DNA from: CAWJKP01 sp963843465
Lineage (GTDB): Bacteria > Planctomycetota > Planctomycetia > Pirellulales > Thermoguttaceae
Direction: 5' to 3'
DNA: 64,000 nt
Assembly: GCA_963843465.1 (NCBI GenBank)
Contig: CAWJKP010000004.1
Coordinates: forward strand, 434,001-498,000
Every line of letters starts with the position of its first letter. The stretch's first letter is position 1. The position numbers were made by a program, and so were the translations under genes. Below are positions 46,820 to 54,813 of this stretch, piece by piece. A model generated the notes under the pieces. The model worked only from the letters and a program-made list of their open reading frames with translations. It did not search any database and was not told where the DNA came from.

Positions 46820-47446
46820 ATGAACGCGCGTTGGACGATTTCGCTGGCCGCCTCTACGGCAGGGCTTCTTTTTGGAGCGCTACTGGCAACCGCGGCGGAG
46901 CCAAACCTTGGCCAACACCAGCCGGCGGTGCAAGGCTCGGCAGCGATCATCCAGAACTCGACGTTGACGGGCGCGACGGTCCTTGATCCGCAGAGCCGTA
47001 AGTTGGGCCAGATCAAGGACGTCTTGCTCGACGCTCAGACCGGTCAGGCGACTTTCGTGGTTCTCGACGCGGAAGCCCCCGGCTCGGGCCACGCGATGCT
47101 CGTCGTTCCTTATCAAGCGTTGCGAGTGAGCTTCAATCCCGCGGATCATCGCCAGTCCGTGGTGCTCGGCCTGCGAGCGGACCAGGTGCGTGCCGCGCCG
47201 CAGATTCAGAACAACCAATGGCAGATGCTGCAGAATCCGCAGTTTTTGCAAGAGGCCCGCAACTTCTATCAGATCAGGACGTACTACGCGGCGCGTCCGA
47301 TTGACAACCCGAGCCCGCCGAGCGTGCCGAGCGTGCCGAGCACGCCCTGCCCGCTGATCCAGTATGTCGTGCCCCAGCCGTGCGCGAACTGGGCGGACCC
47401 CTGGGCTGGATGGACGCAGGAACAGATTGAGTTTGCCGAGGAATGA
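46820..47446 (+). CDS. Exported PRC-barrel domain protein
   Basis: 208 residues. Signal peptide (ISLAASTAGLLFGALLATAA), then one PRC-barrel (LTGATVLDPQSRKLGQIKDVLLDAQTGQATFVVLDAEAP, about residues 48-90), continuing LVVPYQALRVSF. The C-terminal roughly 60 residues are polar and Pro-rich (NPSPPSVPSVPSTP) and end WAGWTQEQIEFAEE. PRC-barrels mediate protein or RNA contacts, and the exported form is widespread with no fixed role. An excellent ribosome site, GGGAGG, lies before the ATG. A single-gene unit flanked by repeat-rich gaps. Confidence 0.82.
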   Translation: MNARWTISLAASTAGLLFGALLATAAEPNLGQHQPAVQGSAAIIQNSTLTGATVLDPQSRKLGQIKDVLLDAQTGQATFVVLDAEAPGSGHAMLVVPYQALRVSFNPADHRQSVVLGLRADQVRAAPQIQNNQWQMLQNPQFLQEARNFYQIRTYYAARPIDNPSPPSVPSVPSTPCPLIQYVVPQPCANWADPWAGWTQEQIEFAEE

Positions 47447-48349
47447 CCGGCCGAAAAAGGGGACAGGCACCGCCGCCGGCCGAATGGCTCTGAGGCCTTT
47501 CTCGCAGTTCTACGGCGGAGTTGGTCCCCATCTTTTGGTTCCTCAGCAGAATTCGTGGGTGAAATCAGGGCGGTACGCATGCGGAAGTGCAGTACCCGGC
47601 GCCCGGGATGTGCGCCTTTTGCCGGGAAGAACCGGGAACAGAGAAGAGGAATCATACTTCCCTGGGAAGAATATGTTTCCTCTTCTCTGTTCCGACTTTT
47701 CAGACTCTCCAAACCATTCTCATGGTTCCCGACGTGGTTTCTTGGGCATTCCGCCATTTCCTGCCCTTCGCCGCGCAAAACTGGCCCACGAATTCTGCCG
47801 AGGAGACTATTTTTTGGGCCTCCCGTTCACAGTTCGAGCAAAGCTCTCTCCGAAATCGACAACTCTAGGAACGGTATTCCGCTGACGGCTCGGGGTACGA
47901 CCGGGCGATCTGACTCGGCGGCTGTTCTATCAGAATCGGATTTGTCGGTTGTTCCGAGTTTCCGGGTTGTTCCGCGCAGTCAGCTTGCTGCCACCTTGCC
48001 GGCGCCGCGGTAGCCTCCGCATGGCGGCGGACTTCAAACACCAGCACACTTGCCAGGACCTCCGAGTTTCCGGAATGTTCCGCGCAAGCCGCTTTTCGAG
48101 ACTTTGCAGACGCAAGGGACGCTGCCGTCGGTTGGATTGGAGCGGAAATAACACGTTTGCCGACTTTTGCGCCGTCAGCGGCCGGTTGATCCACAATTTT
48201 CAGACATCGCTAATAGAAAGTAATGCAAGAGTTTCCGATACAACTCTTACCTGCCTTGCAGAAGCACCTTACTGTCCCGCCGGGCGATCCCTGATGGAAG
48301 AGAGCCCGGATTTTCACGCGGCCCTACCCCGTGCTCAAGGAGAAAGTAT
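47447..48349. other. Repeat-bearing intergenic region of 0.9 kb
   Basis: No gene supported. It holds the family H hairpin at 47635-47693 and two direct copies of a 33-base block (47952-47984 and 48060-48092; shared parts TCCGAGTTTCCGG and TGTTCCGCGCA) about 108 bases apart. Short open frames here lack signal peptides, motifs or ribosome sites. Confidence 0.6.
47635..47693. repeat. Family H hairpin
   Basis: Perfect 17-base arms GGAACAGAGAAGAGGAA and TTCCTCTTCTCTGTTCC with a 25-base loop. The arm block recurs at 27.2 kb. Confidence 0.85.
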
Positions 48350-50067
48350 ATGAGGTGGACGTCTACGACAACTCTGCTGGTGGCTTTAGGCTTGGCGCTG
48401 GGTGCCAGCCGAGCCATGGCCCAGCAAGGAAGCGACCCGCAACTGTTCGACGATCTCCGCACTCGTCTCGAACAGCAAGACAAGCAGATTCAGGAACTCC
48501 AGGCGCAGATGGCCGGATTGCAGCAGGGTGCGACTGCGACCACGACTCAGACCGCCTACGCGCCCCCGGGCGGCGCGGTGGCAGCGAACCCCGGCGCCGC
48601 GCCTGGCAAAGAGTACGAGGTCGGCGACGACCTGAGCATCAAGGCCAGCATGAAGGACGGACTGTTCCTCTGGCTGGAGACGCCCAACAAGGACTTCACC
48701 ATGCACCTGGGGGCCTGGATGCAATTGGACACAGTGTGGTGGAACCAGACCCCGCTCCTGGCCACGCCTGCGGGAGCAAGGCCGGGTGCGGCCGAGGGAG
48801 TGGCCGGCGGCGCTTCGCTGGGCGGCGTCGGCCCGCTGGAGGACGGCATTTACTTCCGCCGTATCCGCCCCTTTGCTGAGGGCAGCTTCTGGGAGACCGG
48901 CGAATACCGGCTCATTCTGGCCGCCGAGAACATCCAGTTCGACACGATCGGGCTGGATGAATTCTGGGTCGGCGAGAAGGACATCCCCGTGATCGGGAGC
49001 GTCCGCGTGGGACACGTCAAAGACCCGATCGGACTGGAAGGCGATATGACGGCTTCCAGCCGCTGCATGACCTTCATGGAAAGGTCGAGCTACTCGGAAG
49101 CCATCGAGCTGAACCAGAACTTCCTTACCGGCATCTGGGCCAGCAACAATTACTTCGACGAGCACATGACCTGGGAGGCCATGCTCGCTTATCCTGATGA
49201 AGCGGCCGCTGCCGGAGCTTACTTCGGCAACAACCAGGACGCCGCGCAGGCCCGCGTTACGGTCCTGCCGATCTATAAAGACGAGGGCCGCGAGTTGCTG
49301 CACCTGGGCCTCTCCGGCGGTTGGCGGGGCGGGCAAGGCAACGTGGACACCACCGTCGCCGGCGGCTACACCGGCAGCATGGTTCAGTTGGCCGCGCAGT
49401 CCGAACTCCGCGACGACGACCCTGCCCGTCAGGAGTTGCTCCCCAACGACAACAAATACAAAATGGTCGACACCGGCCTTCTCGCCTCCGACCAGGAGTT
49501 CATCACGGGTCTCGAGGCCTTGTACATCCGCGGGCCGTTCTCGGTACAGGCGGAGTACGGCTGGAACTGGGTCAACAACGTCACCGGCGTCGTAGCCGGC
49601 TCCATTACCGCCCCTGGCGCCGCGCGCCATTCGCCGTTCCCCAGGATTACGTCTTCAGCGGCGGATATCTGCAAGTGGCCTACACCCTGACCGGCGAGAA
49701 CCGCGCCTACGACCGGCGCCTGGGCACTCTGGCCCGGGAATACTTCGGCCATCCGGGTCCTTACGAGAAGGCCTTTCTCGTGCGGGATGAGAACGGCCGC
49801 CTCTGCTGGGGCATGGGCGCCTGGGAACTCGCCGCCCGCTACTCCTACCTTAACCTGAACGACGGCACCGGGATCTACCGCATCGCGGGCGGCGAAATGA
49901 CGAGCCTGTCCCTGGGCGTCAACTGGTACGTGAACAACAACTTGAACGTCATGTTCGACTATGTCTTGGACTATCGTTACGGCCTGGCCAGCGGCGGCAC
50001 CCCGGCCACGACCTCCTACCCGGGCGGGACGGACGGCCTTGGCATTAGGGTGCAATTCCAATTCTAA
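48350..50067 (+). CDS. OprP/OprO-like porin, frameshifted
   Basis: About 572 residues. Signal peptide (TLLVALGLALGASRAMA), then a short coiled coil (LFDDLRTRLEQQDKQIQELQAQM), a Pro/Ala linker, and a beta-barrel of the phosphate-selective porin O/P family (GDDLSIKASMKDGLFLWLE, FTMHLGAWMQLDTVWW, FRRIRPFAEGSFWETGEYRL, VGHVKDPIGLEGDM). The frame changes at about 49620: GSITAPGA continues in the next frame as RAPFAVPQDYVFSGGYLQVAYTLTGENRAYD and ends IRVQFQF with the barrel-terminal Phe. One added base restores it. Coiled-coil porins of this kind are frequent in planctomycetes. The transported solute is unknown. Confidence 0.87.
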
Positions 50068-50120
50068 CCTGAAAGCGCAAACCACTGGGCTGCGCTTCCG
50101 TTTTCCAGGAGACAATTGTC

Positions 50121-50761
50121 ATGATGAAGTACCTCTTCGGACTGATCGGACTGGCCATGCTGGGCGCCGGTCCTGCCTTGGCGCAAACGCCCGCCTGCGG
50201 CTGCGCCGCCCCCTCCGGCTGCGCCACCTGTGGCTGCGCCGCCTGCGGGCGCAAACGGGTTGCGACGGGGGTTGCAAGGGCTGCTCGCAATGCGGCGGGG
50301 CCTGCAAGGGCTGCTCGCAATGCGACGACGGTGACAAGTGCTGCCCGCAATGCGGCTGCAAGATGGTCCGCGTCTGCCACCCTTACTGCGAGACGAAGAC
50401 CACCATTAAGCACGACTACTGCTGCCACTGCAAGGACCACTGCGTTCCCGGCCCCGAGCGCTGCCGCTCGGATTGCGACGGCTGCTGCCAGGAAGACTGC
50501 TGCCATTGCTGCATGCGCGAGATCCACAAGCTGGCGATCATTCCCGTGTGCGAGGAAAAGCAGGTCCGCAAGTGCAAGATCGAGTGGGTCTGCCCGAGGT
50601 GCAAGGGTTGCGCATCGGCCGCCGCGCCTACCGCGCCGGTGCCCATGGTTCCGGGAAACCCGCCGGGGCCCCACGTGGCGCCGCCTGCCATTCCGACGCC
50701 GGCGAAGACGACGGGTAACGCCCCTCTGCCCGGGGACCTCAGCACCACCGAAATCCCTTGA
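50121..50761 (+). CDS. Cys-rich exported protein, frameshifted
   Basis: About 213 residues. Signal peptide (MKYLFGLIGLAMLGAGPALA), then CGCAAPSGCATCGCAACG. The frame changes at about 50247, and the Cys-rich series continues in the next frame: TGCDGGCKGCSQCGGACKGC, CHPYCETKTTIKHDYCCHCK, CQEDCCHCCMREIHKLAIIP, CKIEWVCPRCKGC, then a Pro-rich tail. More than 40 cysteines in all. The 'VCHPYCETK...CKDHCVPGP' part resembles a family repeatedly seen in Pirellula-type genomes. Role unknown; metal binding or surface cross-linking are guesses. It follows the porin by 53 bases and may be co-expressed. A family B hairpin starts 13 bases after the stop. Confidence 0.72.
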
Positions 50762-50774
50762 TCGGGCCGCCTAG

Positions 50775-50804
50775 GGTGGTGCAGGCGGGACGCCTGCACC
50801 ACAA
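50775..50804. repeat. Minimal family B hairpin after the Cys-rich gene
   Basis: GGTGGTGCAGGCG directly followed by its complement GACGCCTGCACCAC, with almost no loop. It lies where a terminator would be, but has no T run. Confidence 0.8.
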
Positions 50805-50858
50805 GCAGCGATCGAGCGGATGATTCTCTAACAGCAACTTAGCTCTGAACGGGTTGTG

Positions 50859-50928
50859 GGTGCCACGGAAGGCTTGTCCAACCGCGCGGAAAGCACGGTT
50901 GGGCAAGCCGACCGTGGCACCGTTTTTT
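50859..50928. terminator. Family I palindrome followed by T6
   Basis: Arms GGTGCCACGG-AAGGCTTGTCC and GGGCAAGCC-GACCGTGGCACC enclose about 20 bases, and TTTTTT follows at 50923-50928. The shape fits a strong intrinsic terminator for the porin/Cys-rich unit, though it is probably also a member of the dispersed palindrome set. Just upstream, 50837 carries ACTTAGCTCT, the same short motif seen next to the IS at 41126. Confidence 0.55.
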
Positions 50929-50970
50929 CGAGACGGTAGCACCAATACTGGTCAGAAATGCCAAAGGCAT

Positions 50971-51100
50971 CGTAACCCGAAGCGTCAGCGAGGGAACCGG
51001 TCCTGACCCTCCGTCACGTACAGGATGGCCGATTCCAGGCCTTTCTCGTAGCCGATCGGCTCATCCATAATGATCTCCCTCACTGACGCTTCGGGTTACG
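50971..51100. repeat. Family F palindrome with long interior
   Basis: Arms CGTAACCCGAAGCGTCAGCG and CACTGACGCTTCGGGTTACG are 80 bases apart. The arm sequence is the family F core of 39634-39696. Located upstream of the spermidine-synthase-like gene, in the 568-base gap 50762-51329. Confidence 0.85.
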
Positions 51101-51329
51101 ATTGTTCGCTGACGGTTCGGATACGGAACAGAAATTGCCAGCAAGGACGAGATTCAAGCTCAAGGAGAATCCACCCTCTTTCAACCGCCCATCATCCGCG
51201 TGATCCGCGGAATCCGCGGTTCTTTTCCAAAAGGCCGGCGCTTGCCTTGCCTGATCGGTTGCCGTATCCTGGGATGCCGTCGAAGACTCTCCTTGCTCCG
51301 GGCCAAGGGGCCCTTCACCTGCCCTTTCC

Positions 51330-54300
51330 ATGATGAACCGACGTTTCGCTTTAGTTGGGATCCTGCTGACGGGTTCGGGCGCCTGTGCCTTGATTTACCA
51401 GGTGACATGGCTGCGTGAATTGAGGCTCGTCTTCGGCAGCACGACGGCGGCGTCGGCGGCGGTGTTGGCGATTTTCATGGGCGGCCTGGGAATGGGCAAT
51501 GCCCTGCTGGGCAGAAGGGCCGATGCGCACTCCAACCCGCTGGCCTTCTATGCCTTGCTGGAAGGCTTGATTGCGATCACCGTGGGCCTGAGCCCGTGGT
51601 TGATCGATGCCTCGCGTGCCGTTTACATCGATTTGGGCGGGCAGATGGCCCTGGGCGCGTTTGGCGCCGCCGCGGTCCGATTGGTGCTTTCGGCCTTCAT
51701 TCTTCTGGCGCCGACTTTGCTCATGGGCGGAACGCTGCCGGCAGCGGTCGCCGCGGTGACCAGGCCCGAAGACGAGAACCGTCGTGCGGCGGCGGTCCTG
51801 TATGGCGTGAATACGCTAGGGGCCGTGGGAGGAGCGATGGCCAGCACGTTTCTCCTGCTGCCGACGCTCGGCACGCGGTTTACGCTTTGGTCCGCCTGCA
51901 TGGTGAACGTCGGTGTATCCACCTGTGCCTGGTTCTTGTCGCGGCAGCAACTGGTGACGGCGCCGCCGGCGAAACCATCGGCAAAAAAACAGTCCGCCAG
52001 AGAACCGACGCATCCGGCCGGCGGCGGCGAGGATCTTCCCCGTCCGATCCACGTGTATGCGGCCGCGGGGGTGGTGGGGTTTGCGTTCATGTTGATGGAA
52101 CTGGTCTGGTATCGCATGTTGGCGCCCATTCTCGGCGGCACGACCTACACCTTCGGGTTGATTGTAGCGGTTGCGTTGCTCGGGATCGGGTTGGGCGCGG
52201 CGCTGTATCCCGTCTGTTTTCGCGGCAGGCGGCCGGGCTTGCAGAGTCTCTCTCTGACGTGCGGCCTGGAAGCGATGTTCTTGGCCGTCCCTTTTGCCCT
52301 GGGGGATCGACTGGCGATTGCCGCGGCAATGCTGCACGAGTCGAACCGGCTGGGTTTTCCGGGCGAGGTCTTGGGCTGGTCGGCGATCGCCGTGATGGTT
52401 GTTCTGCCCGCCGCGATCGTCAGCGGAGTGCAGTTCCCCGTGTTGATCGCGCTGCTCGGCCGCGGCCACAAGGACGTGGGGCGGCAAGTGGGCTCGACGT
52501 ACGCCTTCAATACGATGGGCGGCATTCTCGGATCGCTGGCCGGCGGATTCGGCTTGATACCGCTTTTGTCGGCGGTGGGGGCGTGGCGAACGGTGGGGAT
52601 CACGTTGGCGGGCTTGTGTGCCTATCTTGCGGTCGTTGCCGCGCGATCTCCGCGACAGGCAACCGTTTGCGGGCCGGCGCTCCATGTAGCAGGCACACGC
52701 CGTGTGCCGTCCGCTGTCGCCCCGGCTCTGGAAGGACGGCACACGGCGTGTGCCTGCTACATTCCGCTGGCGCCTGTGGGCATCGGCGTCCTTGCCGTGC
52801 TGCTGCTGACGTTCGCCGGTCCCACTGCCGTGTGGCGGCATAGCGACATCGGCTCGGGCCGCGCCCGGCTTCCCAATCCCTGGACGGAAAACGCCAAGAT
52901 CACCTGGGAAAACCAGCAGCGGCACGGAATCATCTGGGAGGCGGACGGCGTCGAGGCGGGCGTGGCAATTGCGGTCGAGAGCGGATTGTCTTTCATGGTC
53001 AACGGCAAGTGTGACGGGAACGCCATCCATGATGCATCCACCCAGATGGGCTTGGGGATCTTGCCGGCTGCCCTGCACCCGGCTCCGAAGACCTGCTTGG
53101 TCGTGGGGCTGGGAACGGGGGAGACGGCGGGCTGGTTGGGAAAGGTCCCCTCCGTCGAGCGCGTGGACGCCGTCGAGATCGAGCCGGCTCTCGACGAGCT
53201 GGTTCGTCGCTGCGCCTCGGTCAATGGGGACGTCTTCAAGAACCGGAAAATTCACGTCATTTACAATGACGCGCGGGAAGTGCTGCTGACCAACCGGCAA
53301 AAGTACGACATCATCGCCTCGGAGCCGTCGAATCCGTATCGCGCCGGAATTGCCAATCTCTTCACGCGGGAGTTCTACGAAGCCGTCGGCGGACGTTTCA
53401 ACGAGGGTGGTCTGTTCGTGCAGTGGTTGCAGGCTTACGAGACCGACGAGACGACGGTCTTTACCGTCTTTGCCACCTTGAAGTCGGTCTTCAAGCACGT
53501 GGAGATCTGGCAGTCCAAACATGACGACATGCTCTTGCTCTGCTCCAACCAGCCGTTCTCTTACACCGCGGAAGGGCTTCGACGGCGGATTGCCGAGGAA
53601 CCCTATCGGACCGCCCTGGCGGCGGCCTGGCGGGCTACGCAGATGGAAGGCTTCCTTGCACGCTACCTGGCGGGCCAGCGATTGGTCGAGGAGGCGAGCC
53701 GGAACTATGCGCGGTGCCTGAACACGGACGATCTCAATCGCGTCGAGTACGGATTCGCCCGCACGCTGGGGCGCCCCAGCGGCTTCTCCGTGGCGAAGCT
53801 TCACCAGCGGGCTATTGCGCTGCAATCGGATCGGCCGGCGTGCCGGCTCGAGGGCGTGGATTGGGAAGGCGTCGAGGACGAGAGGACCGCGATGTCGGTG
53901 CTTGCGCAACGGGTTCCCGATATCCGCGATGCGAGCGCGAGCCAGGCGGCGCGGATCAGGGCATGGACGCGATACCTGGCGGGCGACTATACGGGCATGA
54001 TCTGGCAGTGGGAATCTCAGCCCCGCCCCGCCCGCTACCCCACGGAGACCGCTCTGCTGGCGCTGGCTTATGCCATGAGGGGACACTATCGGGCGGAATC
54101 ACTGGCGGAGCAGTTGCAAAGCTACGATCCACGAGAGTCGGAGATGATCGAGGGCATTTTCCTCTTCCAGCGGGGACGCGGGTGGGAAGCTTCCCGGACG
54201 CTGGCAAAGGCATTTGTCGGTCTCAGGCAAGATCCGTGGGCGGTGTTCGACGTGACGCACAAGGCGATCGAGGTGGCGGCAGGCTTGGCGTCGCGCGATG

Positions 54301-54578
54301 CCGCCTGTGCACGGCAGTTGCTGCCGGCGTTGCAGGAGCCGTTCGCCGCCTTGTATGCCGACGAGCAAAGAAGGGTAGCCGCGTATTTGGTTGCTTCTCA
54401 AGTCACTCCGCAGGATACAGTTCCCTTGGTGGAGAGTTACGAGCCGAACGTGCCTTGGGAACTCAGGTTCCTCGAGTTGCGCGCGGATGTCTACCGCAAG
54501 ACGCGACACCGACTGGCCGGAAGGGCCCAATCCGACCTCGCGCTTTTCCTGCGAAACGAGCGCGCAGAAAACAAGTAG
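51330..54578 (+). CDS. Membrane-anchored spermidine-synthase-like protein
   Basis: 1,082 residues. N-terminal half: about a dozen membrane spans with the typical opening SGACALIYQVTWLRELRLVFGSTTAASAAVLAIFMGGLGMGN. Middle (about residues 590-750): spermidine-synthase-type Rossmann domain (TCLVVGLGTGETAGWLG, VDAVEIEPALDELV, IIASEPSNPYRAGIANLFTREFYE, NEGGLFVQWLQAYE). C-terminal 300 residues: helical, TPR-like. Such proteins are widespread in planctomycetes; polyamine synthesis is unproven and the catalytic domain may modify other substrates. Residues about 453-477 (AGTRRVPSAV ... GRHTACACY) are the translation of an in-frame family A palindrome inserted between the last membrane spans. Confidence 0.85.
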   Translation: MMNRRFALVGILLTGSGACALIYQVTWLRELRLVFGSTTAASAAVLAIFMGGLGMGNALLGRRADAHSNPLAFYALLEGLIAITVGLSPWLIDASRAVYIDLGGQMALGAFGAAAVRLVLSAFILLAPTLLMGGTLPAAVAAVTRPEDENRRAAAVLYGVNTLGAVGGAMASTFLLLPTLGTRFTLWSACMVNVGVSTCAWFLSRQQLVTAPPAKPSAKKQSAREPTHPAGGGEDLPRPIHVYAAAGVVGFAFMLMELVWYRMLAPILGGTTYTFGLIVAVALLGIGLGAALYPVCFRGRRPGLQSLSLTCGLEAMFLAVPFALGDRLAIAAAMLHESNRLGFPGEVLGWSAIAVMVVLPAAIVSGVQFPVLIALLGRGHKDVGRQVGSTYAFNTMGGILGSLAGGFGLIPLLSAVGAWRTVGITLAGLCAYLAVVAARSPRQATVCGPALHVAGTRRVPSAVAPALEGRHTACACYIPLAPVGIGVLAVLLLTFAGPTAVWRHSDIGSGRARLPNPWTENAKITWENQQRHGIIWEADGVEAGVAIAVESGLSFMVNGKCDGNAIHDASTQMGLGILPAALHPAPKTCLVVGLGTGETAGWLGKVPSVERVDAVEIEPALDELVRRCASVNGDVFKNRKIHVIYNDAREVLLTNRQKYDIIASEPSNPYRAGIANLFTREFYEAVGGRFNEGGLFVQWLQAYETDETTVFTVFATLKSVFKHVEIWQSKHDDMLLLCSNQPFSYTAEGLRRRIAEEPYRTALAAAWRATQMEGFLARYLAGQRLVEEASRNYARCLNTDDLNRVEYGFARTLGRPSGFSVAKLHQRAIALQSDRPACRLEGVDWEGVEDERTAMSVLAQRVPDIRDASASQAARIRAWTRYLAGDYTGMIWQWESQPRPARYPTETALLALAYAMRGHYRAESLAEQLQSYDPRESEMIEGIFLFQRGRGWEASRTLAKAFVGLRQDPWAVFDVTHKAIEVAAGLASRDAACARQLLPALQEPFAALYADEQRRVAAYLVASQVTPQDTVPLVESYEPNVPWELRFLELRADVYRKTRHRLAGRAQSDLALFLRNERAENK
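52686..52760. repeat. Family A palindrome in frame inside the spermidine-synthase-like gene
   Basis: 75 bases between arm ends (25 codons, no stop): GTAGCAGGCACACGCCGTGT and ACACGGCGTGTGCCTGCTAC. Removing it leaves the frame unchanged. Confidence 0.92.
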
Positions 54579-54582
54579 TTGT

Positions 54583-54804
54583 TCAGTTCTCGTCGTCGGC
54601 CCCGGCGATCGCCGCCAAGAGAGCGACTGCGGCGACAACGGCGACGATCAAGATGACCAGCACCACGGCGCTGGCAGTCGCCGAGACATCCAGCCAGCGG
54701 AGCGTGCCGAACAGCAGCGCGACCACCACCGTCAGCCCCAACAGCGAACGCAGGCTGAACTGGAGCGGCCGCCGCCGGCTCGAGGGCCCGTCGGGATCGG
54801 TCAC
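54583..54804 (-). CDS. Small planctomycete-type membrane protein
   Basis: 73 residues. Arg-rich N-terminus, then RPLQFSLRSLLGLTVVVALLF, a motif repeatedly found at the N-terminus of planctomycete membrane proteins. A second hydrophobic stretch (SAVVLVILIVAVVAAVALLAAIAG) and an acidic tail (ADDEN) follow. Two membrane spans are predicted. Function unknown. It lies nine bases downstream of the giant membrane-protein gene on the same strand and is probably its operon partner; it converges on the spermidine-synthase-like gene with four bases between. Confidence 0.75.
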   Translation of the reverse strand: MTDPDGPSSRRRPLQFSLRSLLGLTVVVALLFGTLRWLDVSATASAVVLVILIVAVVAAVALLAAIAGADDEN

Positions 54805-54813
54805 GGTTTGCCT

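Noticed and set aside
47555..48013. Short plus-strand frames in the 0.9 kb gap
   Set aside because: They overlap the family H hairpin, and have no signal peptide, ribosome site or motif.
50775..50804. Family B hairpin as an intrinsic terminator
   Set aside because: No T run follows, and the same sequence occurs inside genes and in promoters, so it was recorded as a repeat; the family I element with T6 is the better terminator candidate.
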